Positions 1 to 8,788 are shown, counted from the first letter of the stretch. The stretch is DNA of 64,000 bases from Shewanella olleyana (GCF_023283825.1 NZ_JAKILD010000001.1:186001-250000); one strand, 5' to 3'. A program made the numbers and translations. Notes: generated by a model from the letters alone, not told the origin.

Positions 1-886
1 AGTCGTAGGACGTTCACATACTTACCGCAATGGTAAAGAAGACGACTTATATCAAGATGCAGCATATTGGCAGAAAAATACCACAACGGGTGAATACGAA
101 TATAACTGGATTGATCCTGATATCTTCAGTGACACTGTATACAGTTCAATAGCCTATGATATTAATGATAACGGTATTGTTATTGGTAGCCTAGAGAAGT
201 ACATCAGTGGCTATGTAAGAGAAAAATTCTTTTACTATGACATCAATGACCCAGCGGCTGAAATTGTTGTCCCTGATGATTTTCAAGATGGTTTATCTGA
301 TTTAACCAGTAAACCAAAATCAATCAATAATGCAGGGCAAGTTGTGGGTAATATTGAGGTTACTTTTGACAAAGATAAACCTCGTCCAAAAGCGGGCTTC
401 TTGTATAACTTACATGATAACGAGTTTATTAATATCAATAATAATTTAACTTGTGAATCGAAAGGTTATGAGCAAGATGAAGATGGTAATTGGACTCGTC
501 ATCAAGTCGATGTGATTGATGGTGATGGCTCAATATTAACTTACGGTGCTGAATTTTATGTTGTTGAAGCTAACAGCATTAATGAAGATGGCACCATTGT
601 CGGTACTGCATTCGTTCGCAAACCAATATATCAATATGATAGCGATGGTAATTTGATTGTAGATGAAGAAAGTGGTTTACCTCTTTTTGAAATTAATGGT
701 TTTGGAGAGCCTGTTACTTCATTCTTAACAAGAATGGTGGTACTTAAACCTGTATCAGGTAATCAAGAAGCGTGTACTGAATCAGATTTGATTGAAGATG
801 AGCCTTATGAAAGACAAGGCGCAGCTTCATTTGCATGGTTATTAAGCTTGCCATTGCTTTGGTTACGTCGTCGTAAAATGAAATAG
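1..886 (+). CDS. DUF3466 family protein, C-terminal part (5' end outside window)
   Basis: The reading frame is open from base 2 to the TAG at 884-886, so the gene starts upstream of the window. The visible part is rich in Asp, Asn and Gly, with repeated segments such as AYDINDNGIVIGS and SINNAGQVVGN. These resemble the repeat pattern of DUF3466 proteins of Shewanella and Vibrio. The end GAASFAWLLSLPLLWLRRR is a hydrophobic helix followed by arginines, like a GlyGly-CTERM sorting tail cut by rhombosortase. This suggests an exported, surface-processed protein. The tail is Ala/Ser-rich rather than Gly-rich. Function is unknown. A strong terminator follows. Confidence 0.75.
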   Translation, partial: VVGRSHTYRNGKEDDLYQDAAYWQKNTTTGEYEYNWIDPDIFSDTVYSSIAYDINDNGIVIGSLEKYISGYVREKFFYYDINDPAAEIVVPDDFQDGLSDLTSKPKSINNAGQVVGNIEVTFDKDKPRPKAGFLYNLHDNEFININNNLTCESKGYEQDEDGNWTRHQVDVIDGDGSILTYGAEFYVVEANSINEDGTIVGTAFVRKPIYQYDSDGNLIVDEESGLPLFEINGFGEPVTSFLTRMVVLKPVSGNQEACTESDLIEDEPYERQGAASFAWLLSLPLLWLRRRKMK

Positions 887-910
887 CGCGATCATTTTTT
901 GAGCGAAAAG

Positions 911-937
911 TCGAGGTTTTTTCCTCGATTTTTTTTT
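911..937 (+). terminator. Rho-independent terminator after the DUF3466 gene
   Basis: The arms TCGAGG and CCTCGA enclose a six-T loop and are followed by about nine T. It lies 25 bases after the stop codon. Confidence 0.85.
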
Positions 938-1085
938 GCCTTTTTTCTCAATATCTTAATTAAAAATGCATAATTTTGTCATAAATCGACATTGATCTTG
1001 TATGAATTTTCGCCTATTTCTTATGTTGAAGCCATTAGTGAGGTACAGGTTAATTTGGCTTAATTAACAAAATGAGGATGTGTTA

Positions 1086-1262
1086 ATGAAAAGACAAAAA
1101 AGAGATCGACTAGATAGAGCTTTTTCTAAAGGTTTCCAAGCGGGAATTGCAGGGCGTTCAAAAGAACTTTGTCCATATGGAACTTTAGATTCTAAATCAC
1201 AATGGCTAGGCGGGTGGCGTGAAGGTGTTGATGGCCGTTTAAGCGGTTTATTTAACAAATAG
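1086..1262 (+). CDS. rmf: Ribosome modulation factor RMF
   Basis: This is a 58-residue basic protein starting MKRQKRDRLDRAF. It contains GRSKELCPYGTL and SQWLGGWREG, which match E. coli RMF closely. RMF binds 70S ribosomes in stationary phase and dimerises them into inactive 100S particles. A GTG two codons upstream keeps the frame, but I choose the ATG at 1086. GAGG at 1074-1077 is well spaced from it, and the protein then begins exactly like the family. It is a single-gene unit with its own terminator. Confidence 0.95.
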   Translation: MKRQKRDRLDRAFSKGFQAGIAGRSKELCPYGTLDSKSQWLGGWREGVDGRLSGLFNK

Positions 1263-1287
1263 ATATTAATTGATTTGAAAATATAAT

Positions 1288-1316
1288 AAGCCCTCATAGG
1301 AAATATGAGGGCTTTT
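1288..1316 (+). terminator. Terminator after rmf
   Basis: The 11-bp stem AAGCCCTCATA / TATGAGGGCTT has a five-base loop and ends in a short T run, 25 bases after the rmf stop. Confidence 0.75.
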
Positions 1317-1442
1317 AAGAAAAACGGTGAGTGTTTTAAGGCGTTCGAATCTTGGGTTAGATTAGGTTTTACTTTTAGATTTCTTTAATCGAATTATCGT
1401 CACAAAACTTCGCTATAAAATTTAGCCATAAAATTGAGCTTT

Positions 1443-1958
1443 TTAGAATGAAGAAGTATCAGTAAAAATACCCACTTTTAGATCGGTTGCTGAGTATATC
1501 TCGCGGCCATCGACTTCCATGACTGCATCAGCAATTCCCATTACGAGTTTACGATGGATCTTACGTTTCAGGGTTAGCTTATAAGTGACTTTTTTAGCTT
1601 CAGGCAAAACCTGGCCAGTGAACTTAACTTCGCCAACTCCTAAAGCACGGCCTTTACCTTCTGCGCCTTCCCAACCAAGATAAAAACCGACGAGTTGCCA
1701 CATCGCATCTAAGCCTAAACAGCCAGGCATAACAGGGTCGCCATTAAAGTGGCAATCGAAAAACCATAAGTCAGGAGTAATATCTAGTTCAGCTACGATT
1801 TCACCTTTACCGAACTCACCACCGTCTTCATTAATCTTAGTAATACGGTCGATCATCAACATATTATCGACAGGTAAGCGAGGTGAATTAGGCGCAAAAA
1901 GGTTACCATTACCACATGCTATTAACTCTTCTTTAGTGAAACTGTTAGCTTTTACCAT
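1443..1958 (-). CDS. fabA: 3-hydroxydecanoyl-ACP dehydratase/isomerase FabA
   Basis: FabA dehydrates 3-hydroxydecanoyl-ACP and isomerises trans-2- to cis-3-decenoyl-ACP, the entry into unsaturated fatty acid synthesis in the cytoplasm. The 171-residue length is normal for the family. Catalytic His70 lies in [15 protein letters not shown] and Asp84 in LGLDAMWQL, at the same numbers as in E. coli. The gene lies downstream of the Lon-like gene ycbZ on the same strand, as in enterobacteria. An 18-bp FabR-like palindrome sits 41 bp before the ATG, which suggests control by unsaturated acyl-chain supply. Confidence 0.97.
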   Translation of the reverse strand: MVKANSFTKEELIACGNGNLFAPNSPRLPVDNMLMIDRITKINEDGGEFGKGEIVAELDITPDLWFFDCHFNGDPVMPGCLGLDAMWQLVGFYLGWEGAEGKGRALGVGEVKFTGQVLPEAKKVTYKLTLKRKIHRKLVMGIADAVMEVDGREIYSATDLKVGIFTDTSSF

Positions 1959-1998
1959 TTAAAATATTACCACTTAATATTGAGTAGGGGGACAAGAT

Positions 1999-2016
1999 AG
2001 CGAACACGTGTAAGCT
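1999..2016 (-). promoter_or_regulatory. Candidate FabR operator upstream of fabA
   Basis: AGCGAACACGTGTAAGCT is an imperfect palindrome centred on ACGT with AGC/GCT ends. It resembles the FabR palindrome known before fabA and fabB in gamma-proteobacteria. It lies between the ycbZ stop and the fabA start. The assignment rests on my memory of the motif; no fabR gene is in the window. Confidence 0.6.
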
Positions 2017-2031
2017 AAACAACTCCGATCA

Positions 2032-3771
2032 CTAAATAATCCGTAATTTTATTAATATTTTTTGCAAAAAAGATGGCTCAATGTCGTCATCATCTTGACC
2101 TGCCATTTTCTCTAGACGCTGTTGTACTAATCCATATAAAGATTTCTCAGGGAAATCATTGTCTTCATTTCGCTCGCCTGCTGGGAGCTGCATCAGCAAA
2201 GCAATGGCTTCGTCCATATGTTCAATGGCGTGAACATGGAACAAACCTTTGTCGATAGCATCTATAATTTCCGGTTCTAGGTTTAGTTGCAGCACATTCG
2301 ATTTTGGAATAATGACACAGTGTTCACCATTTAATCCACGTGCTTTACATAAATTAAAGAAACCTTCGATTTTTTCATTCACGCCGCCAATCGCTTGTAC
2401 ATTTCCAAATTGGTCGAGTGCACCTGTCACAGCAAAAGCCTGATTGATTGGTTGCTCGGCAATTGATGACATCAGGCAGCAATATTCAGCTAGGGAAGCG
2501 CTGTCGCCATCAATTTCTTGATATGACTGTTCGAAAACGATGTTGGCATTAAGATGCAATGGTGCGTCACGACCAAATATACGATATAACGAAGCAGATA
2601 AAATCATCATGCCTTTCGTATGTATATTGCCACCTAACTCCGATTTACGTTCAATATCGATGACCTCACCATCACCATAATGCACTGTGGTGGTAATTCT
2701 GGCAGGCTCACCATAGCTAGCATCTTGAGTATCAACAACAGTTAGACCATTTATTTGGCCAATCATCTCACCTGTTGTTTGCAGATTAATGAAATTATCA
2801 TTAAAGCTTTGTGCTGCGTAAAGCTCTGAACTGTCATGACGTTTTTTAGCGTTTATAATGGCTTTTGATATAGATGAAGCGGTCAGTGCTTTATTCGCGT
2901 TGAGTGCATTAGCCTGCGTAATGACCTGCGCTATTTGGAGCATTGATAAACTTAAGCGTTGCTGGTGCTCAGTGAGTTTAGTGCTATACCAAAATAACGG
3001 CATGATTGAAGATAAATCTAATTCAACTTTATATTCATTGGCTAAACTCACTAACCATTGTAGATACTGGTTTTCTGAGTATTTAGTCAAATCTAATTCT
3101 GAATTAACTTCAGCAAGTAATGGGAAATATTTAAAAAATACTCTGTCATCGCTGCGTAAATGCGTAAATAAATTAACTGAACCGACAAAAATAATTTTGC
3201 AATTAAGTGGAATAGGGGCAAGTTCGCTATTAATGCGATAATGACCTTGTTCAAGAATTTGCATCACAAATTCCCACAAGCCTTCGCGTTTCCATAATGA
3301 CTCTACATCAATAAACACATAATGATTGGAAGCGAATATCCCCGGCTTGTATTGACTCGATTTATCGGTCTTCTGCATTTTACCAATCAGGTCTGCACGA
3401 CGAATTTGACCGCTAACATAGCTATACAACTGGTTTTGATTTGCAATGGTACCGACATTGGCTGATGGAAGCTCAGTTTGCCAACGAAAGTTAAAGTCTT
3501 GATTTTCATTTTGACTTTTAGTGGCGACCAGATATGAATCAGAGGGAGTATCAGCTTGCCCAACCAAGGCCTTAATGAAAAGCTCACGATCGATGCTGGC
3601 AAAATCGGCGAGATATAGATGTTGATTTTTGACTTTTGTCATCAGATTAAATGCATCTACACAGCGCTCTTGACCAAGTAATAGGTGGCTTAAGTATGCG
3701 GTACTTGGTAAAGATTGAGGCAAGGTGAACTGCGGCGCAAGTTGTGAGGTTGGGATTAAAGTTGTGGTCAT
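2032..3771 (-). CDS. ycbZ: Lon-type protease YcbZ/LonH
   Basis: The 579-residue protein has a C-terminal Lon-type peptidase domain. The likely catalytic Ser424 is in EIDGDSASL and Lys467 in GGVNEKIEGFF, at the usual Ser-Lys spacing. The N-terminal half matches the family's AAA-like region, but I see no Walker A loop: the expected place reads HLYLADFASIDREL. An ATP-independent or otherwise divergent mechanism is therefore likely, as proposed for this Lon subgroup. Substrates are unknown. The gene directly precedes fabA, an arrangement conserved with E. coli. The ATG at 3771 is the first in a long frame. Confidence 0.85.
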   Translation of the reverse strand: MTTTLIPTSQLAPQFTLPQSLPSTAYLSHLLLGQERCVDAFNLMTKVKNQHLYLADFASIDRELFIKALVGQADTPSDSYLVATKSQNENQDFNFRWQTELPSANVGTIANQNQLYSYVSGQIRRADLIGKMQKTDKSSQYKPGIFASNHYVFIDVESLWKREGLWEFVMQILEQGHYRINSELAPIPLNCKIIFVGSVNLFTHLRSDDRVFFKYFPLLAEVNSELDLTKYSENQYLQWLVSLANEYKVELDLSSIMPLFWYSTKLTEHQQRLSLSMLQIAQVITQANALNANKALTASSISKAIINAKKRHDSSELYAAQSFNDNFINLQTTGEMIGQINGLTVVDTQDASYGEPARITTTVHYGDGEVIDIERKSELGGNIHTKGMMILSASLYRIFGRDAPLHLNANIVFEQSYQEIDGDSASLAEYCCLMSSIAEQPINQAFAVTGALDQFGNVQAIGGVNEKIEGFFNLCKARGLNGEHCVIIPKSNVLQLNLEPEIIDAIDKGLFHVHAIEHMDEAIALLMQLPAGERNEDNDFPEKSLYGLVQQRLEKMAGQDDDDIEPSFLQKILIKLRII

Positions 3772-3974
3772 AGCAACAAATGTTAGAAATAATTAAATCG
3801 ATTTTAGCACACAATATCGTCATATCATTGAAATGATTCACCCATTATTGCGCTAGAATTGGGTCGTTTAAATTGGGTTTGATTGCTTTAATAATTTATT
3901 TAGGCTTGGTTTGGTTAAAAAAACACTAAAAAGACTATTTGATGACCATTTGAATAAGTTTTTAAAAAATCATG

Positions 3975-4003
3975 TTTACAAGTGAGTCTGATACTTATAT
4001 TAT
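3975..4003 (+). promoter_or_regulatory. Promoter of tRNA-Ser
   Basis: TTTACA (3975-3980) and TATTAT (3998-4003) are separated by exactly 17 bases. The start point would fall just before the mature tRNA at 4015. Confidence 0.7.
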
Positions 4004-4014
4004 TCTCGGCGTTC

Positions 4015-4105
4015 GGAGAGATGGCAGAGTGGTCGAATGCACCGGTCTTGAAAACCGGCATGGGTTTGTAGCCCATCTAGGGTTCAAATCCCTATCTCTC
4101 CGCCA
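4015..4105 (+). tRNA. serT: tRNA-Ser (anticodon UGA)
   Basis: The acceptor strands GGAGAGA and TCTCTCC pair, followed by G and an encoded CCA (4103-4105). The anticodon stem CCGGT/ACCGG holds the loop CTTGAAA, with TGA at 4049-4051. A long variable arm and the T-arm sequence GGTTCAAATCC complete a class II tRNA. It reads UCA codons. Five partial copies of its 3' part follow downstream. Confidence 0.97.
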
Positions 4106-4745
4106 TATTCAGAAAAGCCCGCTATAAATAGCGGGCTTTTTGCTTAATTAAATTAGAGTTAGTTCGGCCAGAGAGTTAAAAGGTTTGTAGCTCATCAATG
4201 TAGGGTTAAAATCCCTATCTCTCCACCATATTTAGAAAAGCCCGCTATTATATAGCGGGCTTTTTGCTTACTGAAATTTGAGTTAGTTCGGCCACAGAGT
4301 TAAATGGTTTGTAGCGCAATCAATGTAGGGTTCAAATCCCTATCTCTCCGCCATATTTAGAAAAGCCTGCTATTTTATAGCGGGCTTTTTGCTTTCTGAA
4401 ATTTGAATTAGTTAAGCCAGAGAGTTAAATGGTTTGTAGCGCAATCAATGTAGGGTTAAAATCTCTATCTCTCCGCCATATTTAGAAAAGCCCGCTATTT
4501 TATAGTGGGCTTTTTGCTTTCTGAAATTTGAGTTAGTTCTGCCAGAGAGTTAAATGGTTTGTAGCGCAATCAATGTAGGGTTTAAATCTCTATTTCTCCA
4601 GCATATTTAGATAAAACCGTTACTGCAAAGTAACGGTTTCTTTGCTTTCTAAATTATTGAATATTGCCAACAGGTTTGTAGCGAGCTAAAGCCAAGTTCA
4701 ATTCACTATCCTTGCGCCATATTTAGAAAGCCCGGAACTATAAAA
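4106..4745 (+). repeat. Tandem array of five decayed tRNA-Ser 3'-end plus terminator units
   Basis: After the intact tRNA gene a unit of about 117-125 bp is repeated. The anchor GGTTTGTAG starts at 4063 (in the tRNA) and then at 4182, 4306, 4431, 4556 and 4673. Each unit has a T-arm plus acceptor-like end (4200-4228, 4325-4353, 4450-4478, 4575-4603, and a poor one at 4692-4718). A terminator hairpin follows each of the first four; after the fifth there are only poor hairpin remnants. None keeps the anticodon stem or a paired 5' acceptor, so they are not functional tRNAs. The copies decay with distance. The layout recalls the rtT repeats after E. coli tyrT, but the sequence is different. Confidence 0.9.
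4113..4141 (+). terminator. Terminator of tRNA-Ser
   Basis: The 12-bp stem AAAAGCCCGCTA / TAGCGGGCTTTT has a short AT loop and ends in TTTT. The same hairpin recurs after the downstream partial copies. Confidence 0.9.
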
Positions 4746-4933
4746 GTTACGGACTTTCTAGGCTAGCAATCAGCTATTAATACATTCATCTAGTGTGCTA
4801 ATTGGCATTTATTTGTTGTGGTCAATTTATATTGAACACGATTTTAGGATTTACTTTTAATGATGTGTATTCATGAACAATGTATTGCTAATATAAATCA
4901 TTGACTGGTTTGTCTATTTATTTTACCAATAAA

Positions 4934-4959
4934 AAAACACAGTCCGAAGACTGTGTTTT
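4934..4959 (-). terminator. Terminator after the amidohydrolase gene
   Basis: The 11-bp stem AAAACACAGTC / GACTGTGTTTT has a CGAA loop. In minus-strand reading it is followed by a T run. It lies 33 bases after the stop of the gene at 4993. Confidence 0.85.
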
Positions 4960-4992
4960 AAACTTTAGAAACAAGTGGGTTGAAGGGGTGTT

Positions 4993-6795
4993 CTAATTTT
5001 TCGCCTCAAAAATGTTACCTCCCATTACAGTTCCCCAAACAGGAACATCTTTTATTTTATTAGGAGAGACTTTGTAAGGGTCCGACTCAAGAACCGTAAA
5101 ATCGGCATGTTTACCAGGTTCAAGGCTACCGATTTTGTCTTCAACACCCAGTGTATAAGCCGCGTCTATCGTAATTGCTCGCATTGCTCGCTCGACACTA
5201 ATTGCTTCACCAGGGGCTACGACTGTTTTGCCATCTTCTGCGATACGGTTAACCACAGTCCAAACTGCGGTTAATGGCAGCATGGGCACTACAACTTGTG
5301 GGTAGTCAGAATGGAGCGCAAAAATCACACCTTCACGAGCAAGAGAGCCATATCGACCAAATGCTTCAGAGCGGTCAGGCCCATAAGCGTGTTCAGAGTG
5401 TAATAGACTTCGGTAGCTAGTGAAATACGGATTACCGCTAACTAATGCGCCTAATGCTTTAATACGACGAGGTTGCATAGAGTTACTGATACTAAAGTGC
5501 TCAATGGTATAACGGTGATCGAATCGAGGCTTCGCATGCTGTAACTCTTCCAAGCTATCAAGTGCTTGATCTAATGCCATATCACCATTTGCATGAATGT
5601 GGATCTGAATGCCTTTATTCCAGTAAGGTGCCATAGTCTTGGTTAAATCAGCCCAAGGAATAGCATTTTCTGAACCATTTTTGCCATCTAAATAACCAGG
5701 GTAATTTACTTTAGAGGACATTAATGGCAGCGAACCGTCGGTAAAGAATTTAATCCCTTTTACATAGGCTTTGTCAGTATTTCTAGGTAAAAAATCGGCG
5801 TAAGTAGCGAGTGATTTATCTTTAAACTTATGTGACATGGTTTGACCGTCAGCAATAAGTTGGATACGAATAGGAAAATCAGGGTTATTGGTTGCGGTGA
5901 GAGTATCATTCCACTCCGCATCAAAATCGAAAGCGCCATATAGCATTTCAGCAACGGTTGTGACACCCGCTTTATTAGCAATATTAGCCATGAATTGCAG
6001 GCCACCAACCCCGCCCATTGCCATAATATCTTTAAATACTGGCCCTAGAGCAGCCTGTACGGCTAAGTTCTCATTAAATACTCCACTTAAAGTGCCATCT
6101 GAATTTTTGTACACCCCATGAATTTTAGTATCAGAGGTAACCCCTGTTGCTTTTATAGCGGGTGAATTCAAATATACAAAGTGTGGTGCAAAGCCTATAA
6201 CATAAATGGGACGCTCGGTTGAAATAGCATCTAGCTCTTCACGATTCAATCCACCACCATGATTAGCAGGGTCAAAGCCCCATGCTATCAATGGCTTAGT
6301 TTTATCAGTTTCATTTGCATGAGTTTGTTTAAGGGTTTCTATAACATCTGCGTGAGTCGGAGACGCTTTTTGCATTCCATCTCGACCTGGCCAATCTAGA
6401 GGGCCAATATAGGTGGCAGACATGAATCCTGCAGACATCCACATATGTGAATGTGGCTCAATGAACCCGGGAGTAATGACCTTGTCTTTTAGCGTGTCAT
6501 TAATGGTGTAGTCATAACGTGATAACCAAGGTTGCATTGACTCTATGCTGCCAGTAGATAGTACTTTACCATCTAATACTGCAACTGCTGTGGCTTCAGG
6601 ACGGCCTGGATCCATTGTGTATATTTGCTTAGCTGTAAATACTGTTATGGGTTTACCATCTTTATTTAAGGCTTCTAACCATTCAGGGCTGCTTTGAGCT
6701 CCTTGCGCACAAGCAAGGTTACTCGCTAAAGTCAACGCACTGAAAATTACCGTTCGTTTAAATCGAAGAAAGTATCTATTCTTTACACCAGTCAT
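4993..6795 (-). CDS. Exported amidohydrolase (YtcJ-like, amidohydrolase 3 family)
   Basis: The 600-residue protein has an N-terminal signal peptide: basic RFKRT, a hydrophobic stretch, then LACAQG near residue 30. A metal-dependent hydrolase fold follows. Metal-ligand motifs are EPHSHMWMS (His115, His117), IHIHANGD, TIEHFSIS and LHSDYP. Members hydrolyse amides, imides or formamides; the substrate here cannot be told. A periplasmic location is likely. The start is supported by AGGAG just before the ATG. The gene stands alone, with its own terminator and a striking palindrome in its promoter region. Confidence 0.85.
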   Translation of the reverse strand: MTGVKNRYFLRFKRTVIFSALTLASNLACAQGAQSSPEWLEALNKDGKPITVFTAKQIYTMDPGRPEATAVAVLDGKVLSTGSIESMQPWLSRYDYTINDTLKDKVITPGFIEPHSHMWMSAGFMSATYIGPLDWPGRDGMQKASPTHADVIETLKQTHANETDKTKPLIAWGFDPANHGGGLNREELDAISTERPIYVIGFAPHFVYLNSPAIKATGVTSDTKIHGVYKNSDGTLSGVFNENLAVQAALGPVFKDIMAMGGVGGLQFMANIANKAGVTTVAEMLYGAFDFDAEWNDTLTATNNPDFPIRIQLIADGQTMSHKFKDKSLATYADFLPRNTDKAYVKGIKFFTDGSLPLMSSKVNYPGYLDGKNGSENAIPWADLTKTMAPYWNKGIQIHIHANGDMALDQALDSLEELQHAKPRFDHRYTIEHFSISNSMQPRRIKALGALVSGNPYFTSYRSLLHSEHAYGPDRSEAFGRYGSLAREGVIFALHSDYPQVVVPMLPLTAVWTVVNRIAEDGKTVVAPGEAISVERAMRAITIDAAYTLGVEDKIGSLEPGKHADFTVLESDPYKVSPNKIKDVPVWGTVMGGNIFEAKN

Positions 6796-6812
6796 TTTTG
6801 CTCCTTTGCTCT

Positions 6813-6845
6813 ATTTAAAATAGATTTTAAATCTATTTTAAATAC
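6813..6845 (-). promoter_or_regulatory. Perfect 16-bp inverted repeat, candidate operator of the amidohydrolase
   Basis: The arms TATTTAAAATAGATTT and AAATCTATTTTAAATA flank a single central base. It lies 18-50 bp before the start codon of the gene at 6795. It is pure AT apart from the two GAT/ATC steps and carries no T run, so it is more like a protein-binding site than a terminator. The regulator is unknown. Confidence 0.6.
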
Positions 6846-7030
6846 ATCCGTTTTGTTGATAATGCGGTTTTACTATATCTCCTTGAAAGGCGATGGTCAT
6901 GCTATTTGTTGTGATGTTGTAAATATAGTTAAATATTTACAGGGTGTCCGCCCCATTCTAACTAATTGACAAAATATCCTTTGTTTAATTAAAGTCTTTC
7001 TCTTGAGCTGTAAGCCTTTGAGCAAATATT

Positions 7031-7058
7031 AAAAAACCAGCCGCGTGGCTGGTTTTTT
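7031..7058 (-). terminator. Terminator after panP
   Basis: The 12-bp stem AAAAAACCAGCC / GGCTGGTTTTTT has the loop GCGT. It lies 20 bases after the panP stop. Confidence 0.9.
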
Positions 7059-7077
7059 TAATAAGCAATTTGAGTGC

Positions 7078-8724
7078 CTAACTGCACATGGCCATTAACT
7101 GCGGCAGATATTTATTGTCTAATTTCGCTATCTCAATTTGTTCCTGCAATACATTAATGAGTATTTCATGGGTGGTTAATGGGTTTGCTAATACCACTCT
7201 GAAGACCGTTGTTGTCTGTCGTTGATATTTTGCTGGCTTTATACGCGTACGAGAAACAAAAGATTTACCTTGTTCACGCTGATGTTTCTGAATAAACCGC
7301 GTTAACCCATCAAGTAATTTATGACACTGATTAAGCGTGACTGTGTCATTTCGGGTGATAGCATTATTTATTAAAACTTGAACTTGCTGAGGGACAAATC
7401 GGTAGGTCAAGATGCACAGCTCAGGCTCAGTGATGAGTTCAAAATCTTGGTGATTGTTAATCTTTTTTGCAAAGTATCGTGCTTTTTCGAGGCTATTATT
7501 GATTAAAATCTCATAACCTTCACTGCCAATGATTTGTAAGCAAGCATGCACTAACATCGCCATGCCCGGTCTTGAGCCTTCTAAGGTTTGGCTGCCTAAA
7601 TCTTTAGAGCCGACACGAAGAATATACTCAGCATGGTGTGCAATCGCATGGGCCAATTCAGGATCTTTAAATAACACCATTCCAGCGCCCATTGGCACAT
7701 ACATTTGTTTATGTGCATCTATGGTGACAGAGTCAGCAAGTTCAATACCTTTAAGTAAATAACGATACTTATTAGATAATAAGCTTGCGCCGCCCCAAGC
7801 CGCATCAACGTGGAAGTGACATTGTAATTCTGAGGCTAATTGAGCGAGTTCAGATAATGGGTCAATGTTGCCAGTTTCAGTGGTGCCTGCAACGCCAACA
7901 ATTGCCATCACTTTAATATTGTCTTTTTCCAGCCTTGCGGCTGTTTGACGCATCTCATTTACATTGACTTTGTTGTCAGCGTTAGTCGGAATACTAATGA
8001 TATTGTCACGGCCAATGCCAAGTAAATCTGCCGTTTTACCTATTGAGTAATGACCACGTTCAGAAACTAAAATGGCTAAATCGTCATAACCATAATGCTT
8101 TAATGCGCGTGGCAAGCCCTCTCGATTAATCCCTTTAAAACTGCCGTCAGCTTTGAGTAACTGATTTCGTGCAATCCATAAAGCGGTAATGTTGGCAACC
8201 GTTCCACCAGAGCAAAATGCGCCAAGGGAGTAATTAGCGCTGTGCATCCACTGGTCATAAAAGTCATTAGATTGATCAAAAATCAAGTGGTGCATCATGC
8301 CGAGCACTTGACGTTCAAGCGGGGTAAATGCTTTCGATGTTTCAATTTTGACTAGGTTTTGATTTAAGCCCACCATCATTTTTGACAGTGGCAAAACAAA
8401 GTAGGGTAGAGCTGAGGTCATGTGGCCGATGAAACTAGGCGCAGAGGTATGTACTGAGTGCGCCACTAAGTTTTTCATTATTTCATCAGTGTAATCTGAT
8501 ACAAATCTTGGTGATTCAGGAATTTGATAGGCGCAAAAATCTTGTTCGATAAGCGTTAAAGGTTTTTCAAGCGCTGCAATACTGTTACCTAAAAAGCCCG
8601 CTAAGTCTTCAGAAAGCTTTTGCTCAATAATACTTAGTGTGGATTCCGCATCTTCAGGAATAGTAAAAATACGTAGAAGGCTCGCTTCTGATGCTTGGGC
8701 TTGTCGGTAGTTCTTTGCGGTCAT
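7078..8724 (-). CDS. panP: PLP-dependent aspartate 1-decarboxylase PanP (group II decarboxylase)
   Basis: This is a 548-residue fold-type I PLP enzyme of the glutamate/aspartate decarboxylase group. Lys339 in TIDAHKQMYVP should bind PLP, and Asp307 in HVDAAWGGASL should contact the ring nitrogen. Length and N-terminal sequence fit the Vibrio/Shewanella PanP family, which makes beta-alanine from aspartate for pantothenate where the pyruvoyl enzyme PanD is absent. I cannot check here whether panD exists elsewhere in this genome. A related diaminobutyrate or glutamate decarboxylase is the alternative. The gene is monocistronic, with its own terminator and a 36-nt hairpin just before its start. 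Confidence 0.85.
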   Translation of the reverse strand: MTAKNYRQAQASEASLLRIFTIPEDAESTLSIIEQKLSEDLAGFLGNSIAALEKPLTLIEQDFCAYQIPESPRFVSDYTDEIMKNLVAHSVHTSAPSFIGHMTSALPYFVLPLSKMMVGLNQNLVKIETSKAFTPLERQVLGMMHHLIFDQSNDFYDQWMHSANYSLGAFCSGGTVANITALWIARNQLLKADGSFKGINREGLPRALKHYGYDDLAILVSERGHYSIGKTADLLGIGRDNIISIPTNADNKVNVNEMRQTAARLEKDNIKVMAIVGVAGTTETGNIDPLSELAQLASELQCHFHVDAAWGGASLLSNKYRYLLKGIELADSVTIDAHKQMYVPMGAGMVLFKDPELAHAIAHHAEYILRVGSKDLGSQTLEGSRPGMAMLVHACLQIIGSEGYEILINNSLEKARYFAKKINNHQDFELITEPELCILTYRFVPQQVQVLINNAITRNDTVTLNQCHKLLDGLTRFIQKHQREQGKSFVSRTRIKPAKYQRQTTTVFRVVLANPLTTHEILINVLQEQIEIAKLDNKYLPQLMAMCS

Positions 8725-8752
8725 GTAATCGTGCCATCATTTTTATTTTTCA

Positions 8753-8788
8753 GCCAAGAAGCGTTAAATCATTAACGTGCTTCTTGGC
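8753..8788 (-). promoter_or_regulatory. Long hairpin between glycerate kinase and panP
   Basis: GCCAAGAAGC and GCTTCTTGGC form a 10-bp stem that continues inward with GTTAA/TTAAC. It lies 28 bases before the panP ATG and 66 bases after the kinase stop. No clean T run follows on the minus strand. It may be a weak terminator of the kinase transcript or a structured panP leader. Confidence 0.5.

Noticed and set aside
1064..1297. 77-codon minus-strand frame over rmf
   Set aside because: It is a shadow of rmf in another frame.
4200..4353. Additional tRNA-Ser genes in the repeats
   Set aside because: The T-arm and CCA end are present but there is no anticodon stem and no paired 5' acceptor strand.
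4106..4745. Evenly spaced repeats resembling a CRISPR array
   Set aside because: Units of about 125 bp are mostly repeat rather than repeat plus unique spacer, they derive from tRNA-Ser and its terminator, and no cas genes are present.
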